Origin: Polydactylus sextarius
Taxonomy: Eukaryota; Chordata; Actinopteri; Polynemidae
Length of the DNA stretch: 64,000 bases
Assembly: GCA_016801845.1 (NCBI GenBank)
Contig: CM028908.1
Location: 19,417,047 to 19,481,046 of the forward strand
Direction: 5' to 3'
Below, piece after piece: positions 23,101 through 33,502 of this stretch; the first letter of the stretch is position 1, and each line of letters starts with the position of its first letter. The position numbers and the translations under genes are program-made. The notes below the pieces were generated by a model, which was given only the letters and a program-made list of their open reading frames with translations, made no database searches and was not told the DNA's origin.

Positions 23101-25479
23101 CTGTTTTCTCCCCCTCTGTTTAGTCATTTATATAGTTTATATGAAACAGAAAAAACAAAATGCAATGAGGCGAGAACCCTGCACATTATGATTTGAACTG
23201 AAACAACATGTTTATTTCCAAATGTTGCCCCTTTTTTATATAGAGCTAAACACTTTAAGATGATGCAATACAAGTGGATACATTAATATCACTTAATTAA
23301 CTTAACTCAATGAAGTTTCAGCCCAAAGACATCTGCAGACCCGTTGAGTTTTCTGTGGTGATGCCTGCACTGCAGTCATATTCATTTCTTGCTTGTTTTG
23401 GGGCTTTTTGCCTCCAGTCTGGTCTTCAGCAAATGAAACACATTCTCAGTTGGACTGAGGTCAGACATCTGACTTGGCCAATCAACAACATTCCAGTACT
23501 TGACCATAAAACTTTGGTTGCCATTAAAATTATTATTTTCTTACTGCTTTTGTCTGAAAATTGGGGGAAATGTAAAAAAAAAAAAAACTGGTTATAATTC
23601 CTGCGCCATTTCCCCATTATTGGTGGGCAAACCTACAAACACAATGCTGAAAGTTATTTCTCAACTTCAGAATCATTGTTTCACTTCAAACCTAATGTGC
23701 TGACGTATTGAGCCAAAACATCATAAAACAAGTTGTCCTATTACTCTCTATCCACACGGTAGAAAAATACAGGACCACACATGTAGTTTGGCATTTTTAG
23801 CCCATTACACACTCATTTTATATCATTTCATCACAAGAGCTGACCATTTTCATAAGCACATCACATGCCTCTATATTGTTTTCAAAGCTTCCAGGCTGCA
23901 ATCAGTTTCCATTAATTTCACAAAAGAATGAACTAATGTACAGGCACTTGAAAAAACAAGATACTGCAGGTAATTCATCACGATGGGCATCTCATCAACA
24001 CTGCATTTTTCTCCTCACAAGCAGGGATGTTTAAAAAGTTTTGCTTCCAAGGAAACTTCAATGAAACTGAGATTGAGTTTATGTTAAAGAAGCGCCTGTT
24101 TATGGGAGCACTTCATCAAAAACCTTGAGATGTAGAGCTGCCTCGACAGCAAACATATTTTATTTTATTCTCTCCCCCAGTGATGTGGAGCTTTTGCTGT
24201 TGGGCCAGCGAGATGTTTGGGCCGCAGAGGAGGGCTGGCTGGTTTTTGACCTGACCGCCACCAGTAACCTGTGGCGGGTTGACCCCGAGCAGAACCTGGG
24301 CCTGCACCTGGTCCTTGAGGACAGCTTTGGTGAGTTGCTGCTGTATGGTGTCATGGGAAAGACATAGAAACAACAGACGTCTAAAGACAAGAGTCTTTGT
24401 ATGGATGAATGATTTACAGTTATGATTAACGCTTGTTAAATCATGTGGTTATGAGGGATGCTGAGGAAATCTGTGAGTGACTTTTTACAGACTTCTTAAA
24501 CTGATGTAGAGTTTAAATCACAGCTGTGGTCACTGTGGTCATATTAGGATGAATGAATGTTTGTTTAGTAGAAACTCAGATGTGCGTTGGTTGGTTGAGA
24601 TGCCTGAGTTTTGTCTCCCTCTGTAGGCCAAAGGAGTAACCTCCAGTTAGCGGGACTGGTGGTGGGCAGTGGGCCCCAGGACAAGCAGCCCTTCATGGTG
24701 GCTTTCTTCAAAGCCAGCGAGGTGCGTTTCCGCAGCGTCCGCTCAGCCCATGGACACAAAGGTCGCCAGGCGAACCGCTCCAAACCTCAGAGGACTGCAC
24801 AGGATGCACTGAAGGCAGCAGAAGCTGCAGCAGGTGTCTGAACTTTGCTCATCATTACAGTGCTCAAATCATGTTTGCCTCTAGGCCTTTGACCTAATAC
24901 TTTGTGTCCTTGTGATACATTTGTGGTTACTAATATTTGCATACTTCACTGGCAGAGAATCTTGGCCTCTCTAAAGAAGGATGTAAAAAACACGAGCTGT
25001 ATGTGAGTTTCAGAGATCTGGGATGGCAGGTAAAATTCAGAACTTTCATTTAATTTCATTTTGAGTTAATTTCACTTGAATTAATTTCCCTAAGTGATGA
25101 CAAACTGACCCTTTACCTGCGGTTTTACCCTGATCAGGACTGGATCATAGCCCCAGAGGGGTATGCAGCATACTACTGCGAAGGGGAATGTGCTTTCCCT
25201 CTCAACTCCTACATGAATGCCACTAATCATGCTATTGTGCAAACTCTGGTAAGTCCCAAACAGTCCCTGATGACAAGTGCTTTCACTACAACCTCCACTT
25301 CCTCTGATTTATGCTTCCTCTAACCACAGGTGCATTTCATCAACCCGGAGACGGTGCCCAAACCCTGCTGCGCCCCAACACAGCTCCACGGCATCTCTGT
25401 GCTCTACTTTGACGACAGCTCCAATGTTATCCTCAAGAAGTATCGCAACATGGTGGTCAGATCCTGCGGCTGTCACTGA
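17197..25479 (+). CDS. bmp7: Bone morphogenetic protein 7 precursor, 7 exons
   Basis: Exons: 17197-17593, 21630-21810, 24181-24329, 24627-24833, 24956-25029, 25138-25248, 25330-25479. They join in frame to 422 aa (human BMP7 is 431). Hydrophobic signal peptide at about residues 1-21. The prodomain carries REFRFDLSRIPEGEAVTAAE and EEGWLVFDLTATSN. A furin-type site RSVR (278-281) matches the human RSIR position and leaves a mature ligand of 141 aa. The mature part shows the seven-cysteine TGF-beta knot, including YYCEGECAFPL, KPCCAPTQL and terminal CGCH, and the NAT glycosylation site of the BMP5/6/7 group. Known role: secreted dimeric ligand signalling through BMP receptors and SMAD1/5/8, including dorsoventral patterning in fish. 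Synteny with rae1-rbm38 favours BMP7 over BMP5/6/8. Whether it is the 7a or 7b copy cannot be told. The stretch at the exon 2/3 junction is shorter than in human. Confidence 0.95.
17594..21629 (+). other. bmp7 intron 1 (4.0 kb)
   Basis: Donor GTAAGT at 17594, acceptor GATAG before 21630. Contains a small degenerate tandem (CTTGTCC/AACTC units) at about 18543-18590 and short poly-A runs at 18948-18963 and 19652-19666. No exon recognised. First introns of BMP genes often carry enhancers, but nothing here proves one. Confidence 0.65.
23310..23520 (-). mobile_element. Decayed Tc1/mariner-type transposase fragment in bmp7 intron 2
   Basis: On the minus strand, 23400-23505 translates to a peptide containing YWNVVDWPSQMSDLSPTENV followed by LLKTRLEAKSP. 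This matches the conserved Tc1-family pattern around the third catalytic residue (WPSQSPDLNPIE); the Glu is kept, but stop codons follow directly. Only the C-terminal end is recognisable, and no terminal inverted repeats were identified. The AT-rich sequence on both sides, up to about 24060, may belong to the same dead copy. It is inserted in the large second intron and does not disturb bmp7 exons. Confidence 0.7.
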
Positions 25480-27712
25480 TCGCTTGTCCTCCACAAAGGA
25501 GTTTTGGAAAATCCTGCGGGAACGATTTAAAAAGCCAGAGGTGAAGGAAGCAGAGACAAGATGATTAAATGCCTGGTCACCACGGAGCTCCCGCCACAGA
25601 GTTTTATTCAATGGGACTGTTGTTATGACCCGACAAGCTGAGCCGCCCATGCAGCATTAACCACTACCACAGCCCAATCACAACTATTACTCACAGACAA
25701 AGGCTGAACAACGGGTTTTCTTTGTTTCCTGTAAGTGTGACTTGAGAAACTCAAAGAAACAAAACAAAACACCTCTAGCTCAAAACATAATGTAACCATT
25801 TTAACCCTGTTCGCAGAGATGATATAATGTACTGCACATTCAAATTCTCTATTGAGATCAGGCATGTGAACATAAAAATGTTGCCTGAGTGGAAACATGC
25901 ATTTGATAACACATTACACAGTTCGTAAAACTTTAAAATCTCCACCTTCCTGTTGAACCACTGCACCTCGTCTTTTGGAACAGCTGGATGAACTGGTGTT
26001 GAACTGGTTGTTCGGCAGACAACCTCCAAGTTGGACCGAGTCAGGTGTAAGACATCTGGCAGCTTGTGTGTGTTGCTGCTGACACAAAAGGAGCTCAGTG
26101 AAGAACGACAGCCAAGACTGTTAATACCAGTATGTTTGATTGAAAGGCCTGGCTGCTGAGCCCAGTTTCCTGGTTCAGACATATATCACTCAGCTGGTGA
26201 AAAGCAAACAGTCTGTGTGAAGTCAGTGATTCATCTTCATGAGGGTGTTGCACCATCATCACCACCTGACCACCTGAGCTGCAGGTGATCAAAACAAAGG
26301 CTGTAACATTGGCTGTAACATTATTTTACTGGATTAAAATAACTGAATAAATGGAAACTATCAGACAAAAATAAAGTGTGTTATTTTACCTTATTTGGCC
26401 TCAATAATGTTATTTACAGTGGCATTTGAAGCACCACCGGCTAATGTTGATGCTGGAGACAGTAGCTGCCAAAACACAAGGTTCATTTAGTAGCTGTTCT
26501 GAAGCTTTTCATCATATTACACAAAAACTGAAATCTGTTATTCCATGATCATATTTCCACTTTCCTCCATGTGCAGAACAGCTGCTAAGAAGAACTAAGA
26601 AGAAAATAATACGCAGCAAGTTTTACACAACATATTTATTTAACAGTGAGAAAAGTGTGTCACCCAGTCTGTGGTCAGGCTTACTGTCTGTCTGCTCTCT
26701 GTGTTACATGGCTCCACAGTTCAGTTGACTGAGTGTGAACTGTGTGTACACAGGAAGAAATTACATCATAGTGCTCACACATGATGCTGTGCACTGATCA
26801 CAAACCGTGCCTGTAAAGTTCTTAGACAAGCCTCAACAACACAAAGCCTCTCCACTCTGAAAATACGCATTCGTACAAAAAGCAAAAGCACATACTTTAC
26901 ATAATGTGTGTATATAACAGCCTGACAGATAAAGGCTTTCACGGTGGCATTCACTGAGAAGCTGCATTTTTCCAACAAAGCGTATTACATCACAGCCCAC
27001 ACTGTTAAAAACACACACAGTTGCAGTATATCTGTCGCCCTAAATAGAAAATAGAGGTAGAAGCGTAAAACAAAATCCTACTGATGCGATTTTAAAACGG
27101 TGTTGATTGTCGATGTGAGACTTTATTGTGTGTGAGCATCAAGAACTCAGCAAAACAGACTTTAAACTTGAAACAATATCACCAGCAGTGAACGACCTGA
27201 GGGAGTCTTTTTATGTGCTTTTCAAACATGAGCTGAGTCCTTCAGGACTGCTAGAAAGAATACGAACCTTCAGATTGAAAACTCAAAACAATATTCTTTG
27301 AGCCTACAAGATCTTTCTCAAATTCACTGAGACTGAAGCAACTCCCTACGACAACATGTTTTTACACTGGCTCTCTGCTTTCTCTTGTCTGTCACACAAA
27401 GAAGTTTTAATTCTGTGTGTAAGGAGAGCAGGTAGAGATCAAGTTCACAGAAGTCGTGAAGTTTAAGTCACATCATCAGTGTATGATCTCTGAGTTAACT
27501 TGGACAAATATGTGCTGATACCTCTGGGGGATCCTGAGAGTCAAGCTTATTCTTTTTCTTTATCTTTTACTCCTTCAATACAATAAAAACAAAAGACAGT
27601 CAAGCACAGAAATGTGATTCAGGAGGTAGAAATACAGCAAATATAAGCTAAATATAGCAGAGCTTAAAAGAGACTGAGTGGCTCCCTGCCCATAACCTAG
27701 TGACCTCTTTCA
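25480..27712. other. Convergent 3' region of bmp7 and the ataxin-1-like gene
   Basis: The two genes face each other tail to tail across 2.2 kb. Plus-strand AATAAA signals at 26346-26351 and 26370-26375 are candidate bmp7 poly(A) signals, giving a 3' UTR of about 0.9 kb. TTTATT at about 26637 and 27122 would serve as AATAAA for the minus-strand gene. No additional coding region seen. Confidence 0.5.
26346..26375 (+). terminator. Candidate bmp7 polyadenylation signals
   Basis: Two AATAAA hexamers, 24 bp apart, about 870-900 bp after the bmp7 stop codon. They are the first clear pair in the right orientation. Use not proven. Confidence 0.45.
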
Positions 27713-30375
27713 CTATATGCAATTAGTCCCAGGACCTCTCAGCTCAGGGGCTGAATAGTGTCTCCTCCGACCTGCTGCCGCTGCTTCCTCCCTCTTCTTC
27801 CCACCCACTGGGCACTGTGGCCCGGGGGGAACCTGTGAGTGTGAGGCATTTACGGTCTCACACCCTTTATCTGACTTCTGAGGTGAAGTTTCAGGCTCCA
27901 GTGCGGCTGATGGCAGAGGCTGTGGAGCTGAGACGGGTGTGAGGGCCAGGCAGACGTCCCCCACGCTGAGCTGGCGGCACTGCAGGCCGCAGAGATGGGC
28001 GGTCCTCTGAGGGTTGCAGGAGGACCAACCGCGCCCACGCACAAAGAACGGGTACTCCACATAGACATCCACCAACTCCTGATGGAGGGAAACACCACAA
28101 CAGAAGAGTGAGACTGAGAAATGTAGCGTACACGTTTGTTCACTAGAGGGTGACATTGTTTTAATTTGGTTAACCTGGATTTGTATTAAACATATGTCAA
28201 ATGGGCTTTTTGATATATTCAATAGAGACCTTTGCAAACCACAAACCCTAGACTTAGATCTTCCTCACATGTTACTAATGACTTGTCAAAACATTGCACG
28301 GTCTTTCACAAATGAGAAAATCCAATGGAAAATTTTCACAATGGATGAAAATAAGCATCTATATTCCATTTAGAAATTATAACTATTATTAAGACTCTGG
28401 TGTTTATATTTGAATTCTGATGGTATGAAGGTTTGTTTTTGATACAACTCTATCAAAAAAAGCTTCAGGACCAAAGTCTTTACATTATATTTCTAAACTG
28501 AATTACAGCCTAAATTACAGCCATTTCATGTCTCCATGTTCAGCTCGTCTCATTTCATACACAGTGTGCTGTTTATTTCCCATTCTCGTTCCTATTCTTG
28601 TTACACATGCTGTTTTCTTTTTTCCCCCATTTTTTCCCACTGTTCAGCAAACTATAGAAAACAATGGGGCCGATTCTACTTCCTGTCAGGAGGTCGCCAT
28701 GTTATTTGGTGCTCATTTGTGGAGTATTTCTGCAGACACATACCCCTGATTGTAGTATGAATAGAAGTACGTTCCCAGTCTGTGTCTGTTTGAGAGCAAG
28801 AGAGAAAAAAACCCATGAACTGGCCTCGGGGGTGTTGTTCTTCAATATATTTCTTTGTTGTGGACAAATCTCATAAAAATCTCTCTGACTTTCAAAAACT
28901 CAGCCACAAATCCTTTAGTTCCCACTGACATAAATATTTAAAAATAGGACACATCTATAGAGCTTAATTTTTTTAAAGGGTACATGGACAATTTGTTGGG
29001 GACTACTTTTAGCTGTGGATTAACACATGTTTTCTGTGCTGGTATTTTATGTGTTATTGTTTTGAAATTTGTTAATGGTTTTTATGTATTCACACTAGAA
29101 AAATAAAAGTATAACAACACCACATTCTTTAACATTACACTGTAAATATTAAGAACTTTGGGATATTATAAAGATATTACATATTATAACAATATGTGCT
29201 CTATGCCTACTACATGACATGACATTATTTCCATATGACCTGATGGGAAAATGACAGCTACTTGTGTTCTAAATGGTGGACGTCACAGAGTATAGATCCA
29301 TCACCTGCGACTGCTGGTCATGAAGCAGGATGAGGAGGCGTGAGATGGAGGAGGAGGAGGCTGAAGGTGAGATGCTCTGCACCGTGCAGCAGCTCAGGCG
29401 CAGGTCTGGACACGCCAGTGATCCCAGCAGGAAATCCTCGGTCTGCAGGTGTTCCACTCGTCTCAGTCGTCCGTCTCTGAGCTCGATGAGAGAGCCGGCC
29501 ACAAAGTGAGGCAGCAACCAGGGGAAGAGGTTGGGAGAGGACGAGGAGGGGGAAGAAGAAGAAGAGGCTTGCTCCGGTGTGGGCAGAACAGGAGATCCTG
29601 ATGTTTCATCTTTCATAGAGGTGTATGTGCTGTTTGAGTTGTCGCCAGGTAAAACTCTCCTGAAGGAATGTCTGACAGAGTTTGTTGATTTGTGCAACAA
29701 ATCGTGTTGGTCCTCGTTTGTAGGGTGAGGTAGGCTCAAAGATGGAGGGTCTGCCTTTTCCAGCCTGGGAAAATATTCACTTTTCTTGTCTCTTCTCCTC
29801 ACATATGGTCCATGATTCCTGCCGTTGCTCTGCCTGTCTGTGTTCAGACTCTTGTCCTTTAATGTCTTGAACTGCTCCCAGCTGTACCCTCCACCGACTC
29901 TGTGGAAGCCCTCTGAGACCAGAGAGACAGGGCTGAATCTTGAAGGGTGGTGTGGATGACCTGGGTGGATGGCAGGAGTGGCTGTGAGCGGCCGTGATAA
30001 GTGGCCGTGGTGCTGATAGTGGTAGGGAAAGTCCCACCCAGGATGCAGGGGGTTGAAGTCTCTCCACTCTGCCCAACCATGATGCTCCCTGAATGCAGAT
30101 AGCACATGAGGTTTGGACCTGGGCGACGTTTGAGTCTGCATCCAGGGCTGGTAGAGAGCAGGGACCCGTCTCGGCACCGGCTGAAACGGGCTTGTGTATT
30201 TTGCCTTAAACTCGTTGTGGCTCTTATAAGGGTAAGGCACCTTGAATGTTGCAGCATCACACTGCTGCTGCTGCTGCTGCTGCTGCAGTGATGGTGAGCT
30301 CGGTCTTTGGTCCCTCTTTTTTAGTGGAAGGCTGTCCCTGTCTGGGACTGGGAGTGGGTTTGGCGTGAAGCTCAT
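27713..30375 (-). CDS. Ataxin-1-family AXH-domain protein, 2 coding exons
   Basis: Coding exons, minus strand: 29305-30375 and 27713-28078, phase 0 (CAG|GTGATG donor, ATCAG acceptor), 478 aa. An in-frame stop lies upstream at 30397, so the ATG at 30375 is chosen. Near the N-terminus LPLKKRD resembles the LPPKKR(D/E) box of ATXN1 and ATXN1L, then Q8. The middle is Pro/Ser/His-rich and unlike known domains. The AXH domain spans about 288-406: LPHFVAGSLIELRDGRLRRV, then after the splice VEYPFFVRGRGWSSCNPQRT and LSVGDVCLAL. Close to the C-terminus, RRRHYSAPE (461-469) corresponds to the ATXN1 motif RKRRWSAPE, whose serine binds 14-3-3 and which overlaps the nuclear localisation signal. Two coding exons split inside AXH is also the ATXN1 plan. 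It is shorter than ATXN1 (815 aa) and ATXN1L (689 aa), and the tail stops 9 residues after the motif. Probable role: nuclear co-repressor partner (Capicua, SMRT) like ATXN1; inferred. Neither ATXN1 nor ATXN1L maps to this syntenic position in human. Confidence 0.88.
28079..29304 (-). other. Intron splitting the AXH domain
   Basis: 1.2 kb, phase 0, AT-rich, between the two coding exons of the ataxin-1-like gene. Nothing else recognised in it. Confidence 0.75.
30262..30285 (-). repeat. (CAG)8 tract encoding Gln8
   Basis: Eight uninterrupted CAG codons on the minus strand, near the start of the ataxin-1-like protein. Human ATXN1 also carries a CAG/Gln tract, but at a different place, farther from its N-terminus. 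Pure CAG runs are length-variable. Confidence 0.85.
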
Positions 30376-31278
30376 TGACTCACACTGGCCTATCACTCAC
30401 ACCGGCACTGCATGCCCTCCTGCAGAGGCTGAGGAGGTGTTGTGATCATGTGACGTAGACTCCATTAATTTCCTGGCAAGTGCTGATAATAGATAGATTC
30501 ACGGTCGTCACGATCTTGAAAAGAAAAAGAAACAAACATCTTTACAAACAACTTTCTGTCTTTGCAAACAAAATGTCAAAGCTGAATACATTTTTTCTAT
30601 CCTTTATCCAGCCTCTCTCTTTCTCCGTCTGTCACTTTTTTTCTCTCTGTCTTTGAAATTTTGCTCATAAATGACAGAACTTTCCTCCTCCCCTCTGAAT
30701 GTGCCACCTGGTGAGATCACTGCCTGCAAATATCTCCCTGACACCTCAACAATAACTTTGCCATCAGCTTCAAATTAAGGCTTTCCAACCACCAATTGCT
30801 ATATTGATGGAGTTCAGTTTGATGGACATCTACAAACTCCTTTGTAAAAAAAGAACGAAAGAAAGAAAGAAAGAAAGAAAAAAAGAAAGAAAAAAGAAAG
30901 TTACTATGGTAACAAAGTACTGCATAGTGTGGTTGGTGGAGGAATGAGTGTAGTGAGGACAAGGCAAAGTAAAAGGACAGGGGGTGGGTGTAAAGTCAGA
31001 GGTTAGATTTTTATCAGTAAAATCCCTTTTGTTTGACGTTAATAATATACATTTATTTCAGGTTTGCATGCGATATTTTCCACTCGAAACAAAGGAAAGT
31101 GTGTGTACTCAGTGTGTAGGTAGGGGAAGGATGTTAAACCCACAGCACCAGTCTCTCTGTTTCTTGTAGGACTAAAGTGATCTCCAACACCTCAAGCTAC
31201 TGAAACCCCATTATCCTGTGTACATGTATGCACAGTGAGTCAGTTCACTCAGGAGAGCTAAATATAAGTACCTTATGG

Positions 31279-31279
<1 letters not shown>

Positions 31280-31323
<44 letters not shown>
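31280..31323. repeat. (CA)n microsatellite
   Basis: About 22 uninterrupted CA units between the ataxin-1-like gene and dbndd2. Likely polymorphic. Confidence 0.95.
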
Positions 31324-31327
<4 letters not shown>

Positions 31328-31520
31328 CTTACCCAACAGCTCTGCGGACATTATTTACACAAAGTGATGCAAGGAGGTAAAGAGGACTTTTACAGCCTGT
31401 CAATGCAAAGCTCATCTCAGTGCAGTGCATTATGTCATTGCCATGGCTGAGCACTGACACTGAATGGACCTCTTTGACTCAGACAGCTGTGTCTATGATA
31501 TGATGTATTTCTCTCTTTAA

Positions 31521-31553
<33 letters not shown>

Positions 31554-33440
31554 TCAGACAACACCCTCACACTGACACCCCTGTGCCAGCACTCAGCTTT
31601 ATATCAAGAGACATAAATAGACAAGTATTTGTCAGCTTAATTGCCCACAGTGTAAATGTAAATTCATTTAAATGGCATTGCGGTGCTGGATCCTTACTCA
31701 CAGCGTCCGACTCACAGATATGATCAGACCATGACCCAAACAGGCCTGTACTGTGATGACACACAGGCTCTGCAGCCTTATGAGGTGATCACTTCACTAC
31801 AGGGTGTTAATCTATGGAAATGAAATGCATACACAGAGGTGTTTAGAGTGTATGAAACCATCATGATATTGATGGTGTTGTTTTTGCATATCAGTAGTGA
31901 CAACATTGCACTTAGTCAGCTTAAGGTTTCCATCTGTATCGTCCAACACAACTAAATTTAACCTGTGGTGCTGAATCCTACAGATGGTGAGCAGTTTCTG
32001 AAACATGCATTCAGAGCAAGACTCATGCATTCGTCAAAACCAGACGCTTATAGCAACATATTATTCTTTCTATGTAAAATGAGACTAAGAGCTTTTTTTG
32101 AATAAGAGAAGCTTCATATAGGAGACTTACTTACACGTTCCTCCATCCATCAGTCCTTCACTATGTTCATCCATCTTCACACAGCACATCCATCTCTTTT
32201 CATAAAATGAGCACAGACGCTCCACACGCACCTGTCTGCCTTGTAGCGTCCTCCCAGGCTGCAGGTGAAGAGGCAGAATGAGCAGAAGCATCCAGACAAG
32301 CTGAACAGTCTGTCTGTCAGACACACTCTCCTCCTTTTCTCTTCTTGTCTCTTCTCCTCGCTCTCTCTTCCCTCCTACTCGCTTTTACATTTTACACTCC
32401 CACTCTACTCAGTCAGTCAGTCCTGTTAACCTTTCTCAGACACATTTAATATCTCCCCCCACACCTTTCTTTCTTTTTGTCTTTCTTTTTCTTTGCCTTT
32501 TCCTTCTGTCTTTCTGTCTTCTTTGTCTTTTCCTTCTTTTTTCTTTCTCAATCAGTCTCTCATATCTGAACTTGTTCACCTTGTCTTTGCTGCTGAGTAG
32601 CACTCTCAGCCTCTCTTCCATTTGTAATCACCCTCCTCTTCCTCTCTCCATATTCCACACACTCTCTCCTGCTCTCCATGTAGCTCTCTGTTGTTGGGTG
32701 TATAATTAGAAATGAGACTGCTGTGCAACTCCTCAGCTGATGGTAGGCGTATGACTGCCTGATGGCTTTGGCATTTTGCCCAGTGTAGTGAGGGCGGGAA
32801 ACCGTTGCTGTAGACTAGCACGGACACACTCTCACAAAAAATAAAATGCATTGCAAAACGGACGTCTTGCTGTTACATGTGCAGTCTGATAGCTCATAAC
32901 CCTCACTCATTAATTCTTCCTCTATTTCTCACCTCAGGGGCAGATGTGAATAATGTTTCATCCTGAATGAGTGAGACACCAAACAGTGTGATTGCTTTGA
33001 ATTGGCCAGTAATTGCTTTTGACCAAAGAGCTCAAAGGTTAACATTGAGGACTTGAAGCTGATTCCTCTGTAGAGAAAGGAGGCCTTTCATAGTTGCGCT
33101 GACAACATAAACAATCTCTCATCACCCACGCCCCTTGTCTGCTCGCTCTCTGTGTATTTCTCCCTCACCTTTCTTCACTGCTTTGCTTGCCCATCTCTTT
33201 CATGTCATTTATAAAACACAAGAAATAGGACTAGGTTTTGTTGCACAGCAGCTCTGGTCCCAGCTATTGATTTTGCAGGGCCTCAGCAGGTGAACCCCCA
33301 GTCATGAGAAAACCCACGCGTAATTTAGTTTGAGGTGGAGAGGATTTCTCACTTTGAGTCACATCATGCTTCCTCTGCCCACTCTCTCTCTCTCTCTGTC
33401 TCTCTTGTTCTCTTTGTATCTCTCTTTTGTACATACACAT

Positions 33441-33444
<4 letters not shown>

Positions 33445-33499
<55 letters not shown>
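33445..33499. repeat. (AC)n microsatellite
   Basis: About 27 AC units, preceded by a CT-rich run at 33383-33425, about 1.7 kb upstream of the dbndd2 ATG exon. Confidence 0.95.

Positions 33500-33502
<3 letters not shown>

Noticed and set aside
29777..30260. Alternative frames (99 and 133 aa) inside the ataxin-1-like exon
   Set aside because: Off-frame shadows; the frame with AXH domain and KKRD box is the coding one.
30376..30396. Start of the ataxin-1-like protein 7 codons earlier
   Set aside because: The codon at 30394-30396 is GTG, with a stop just upstream; the first true ATG is at 30373-30375.
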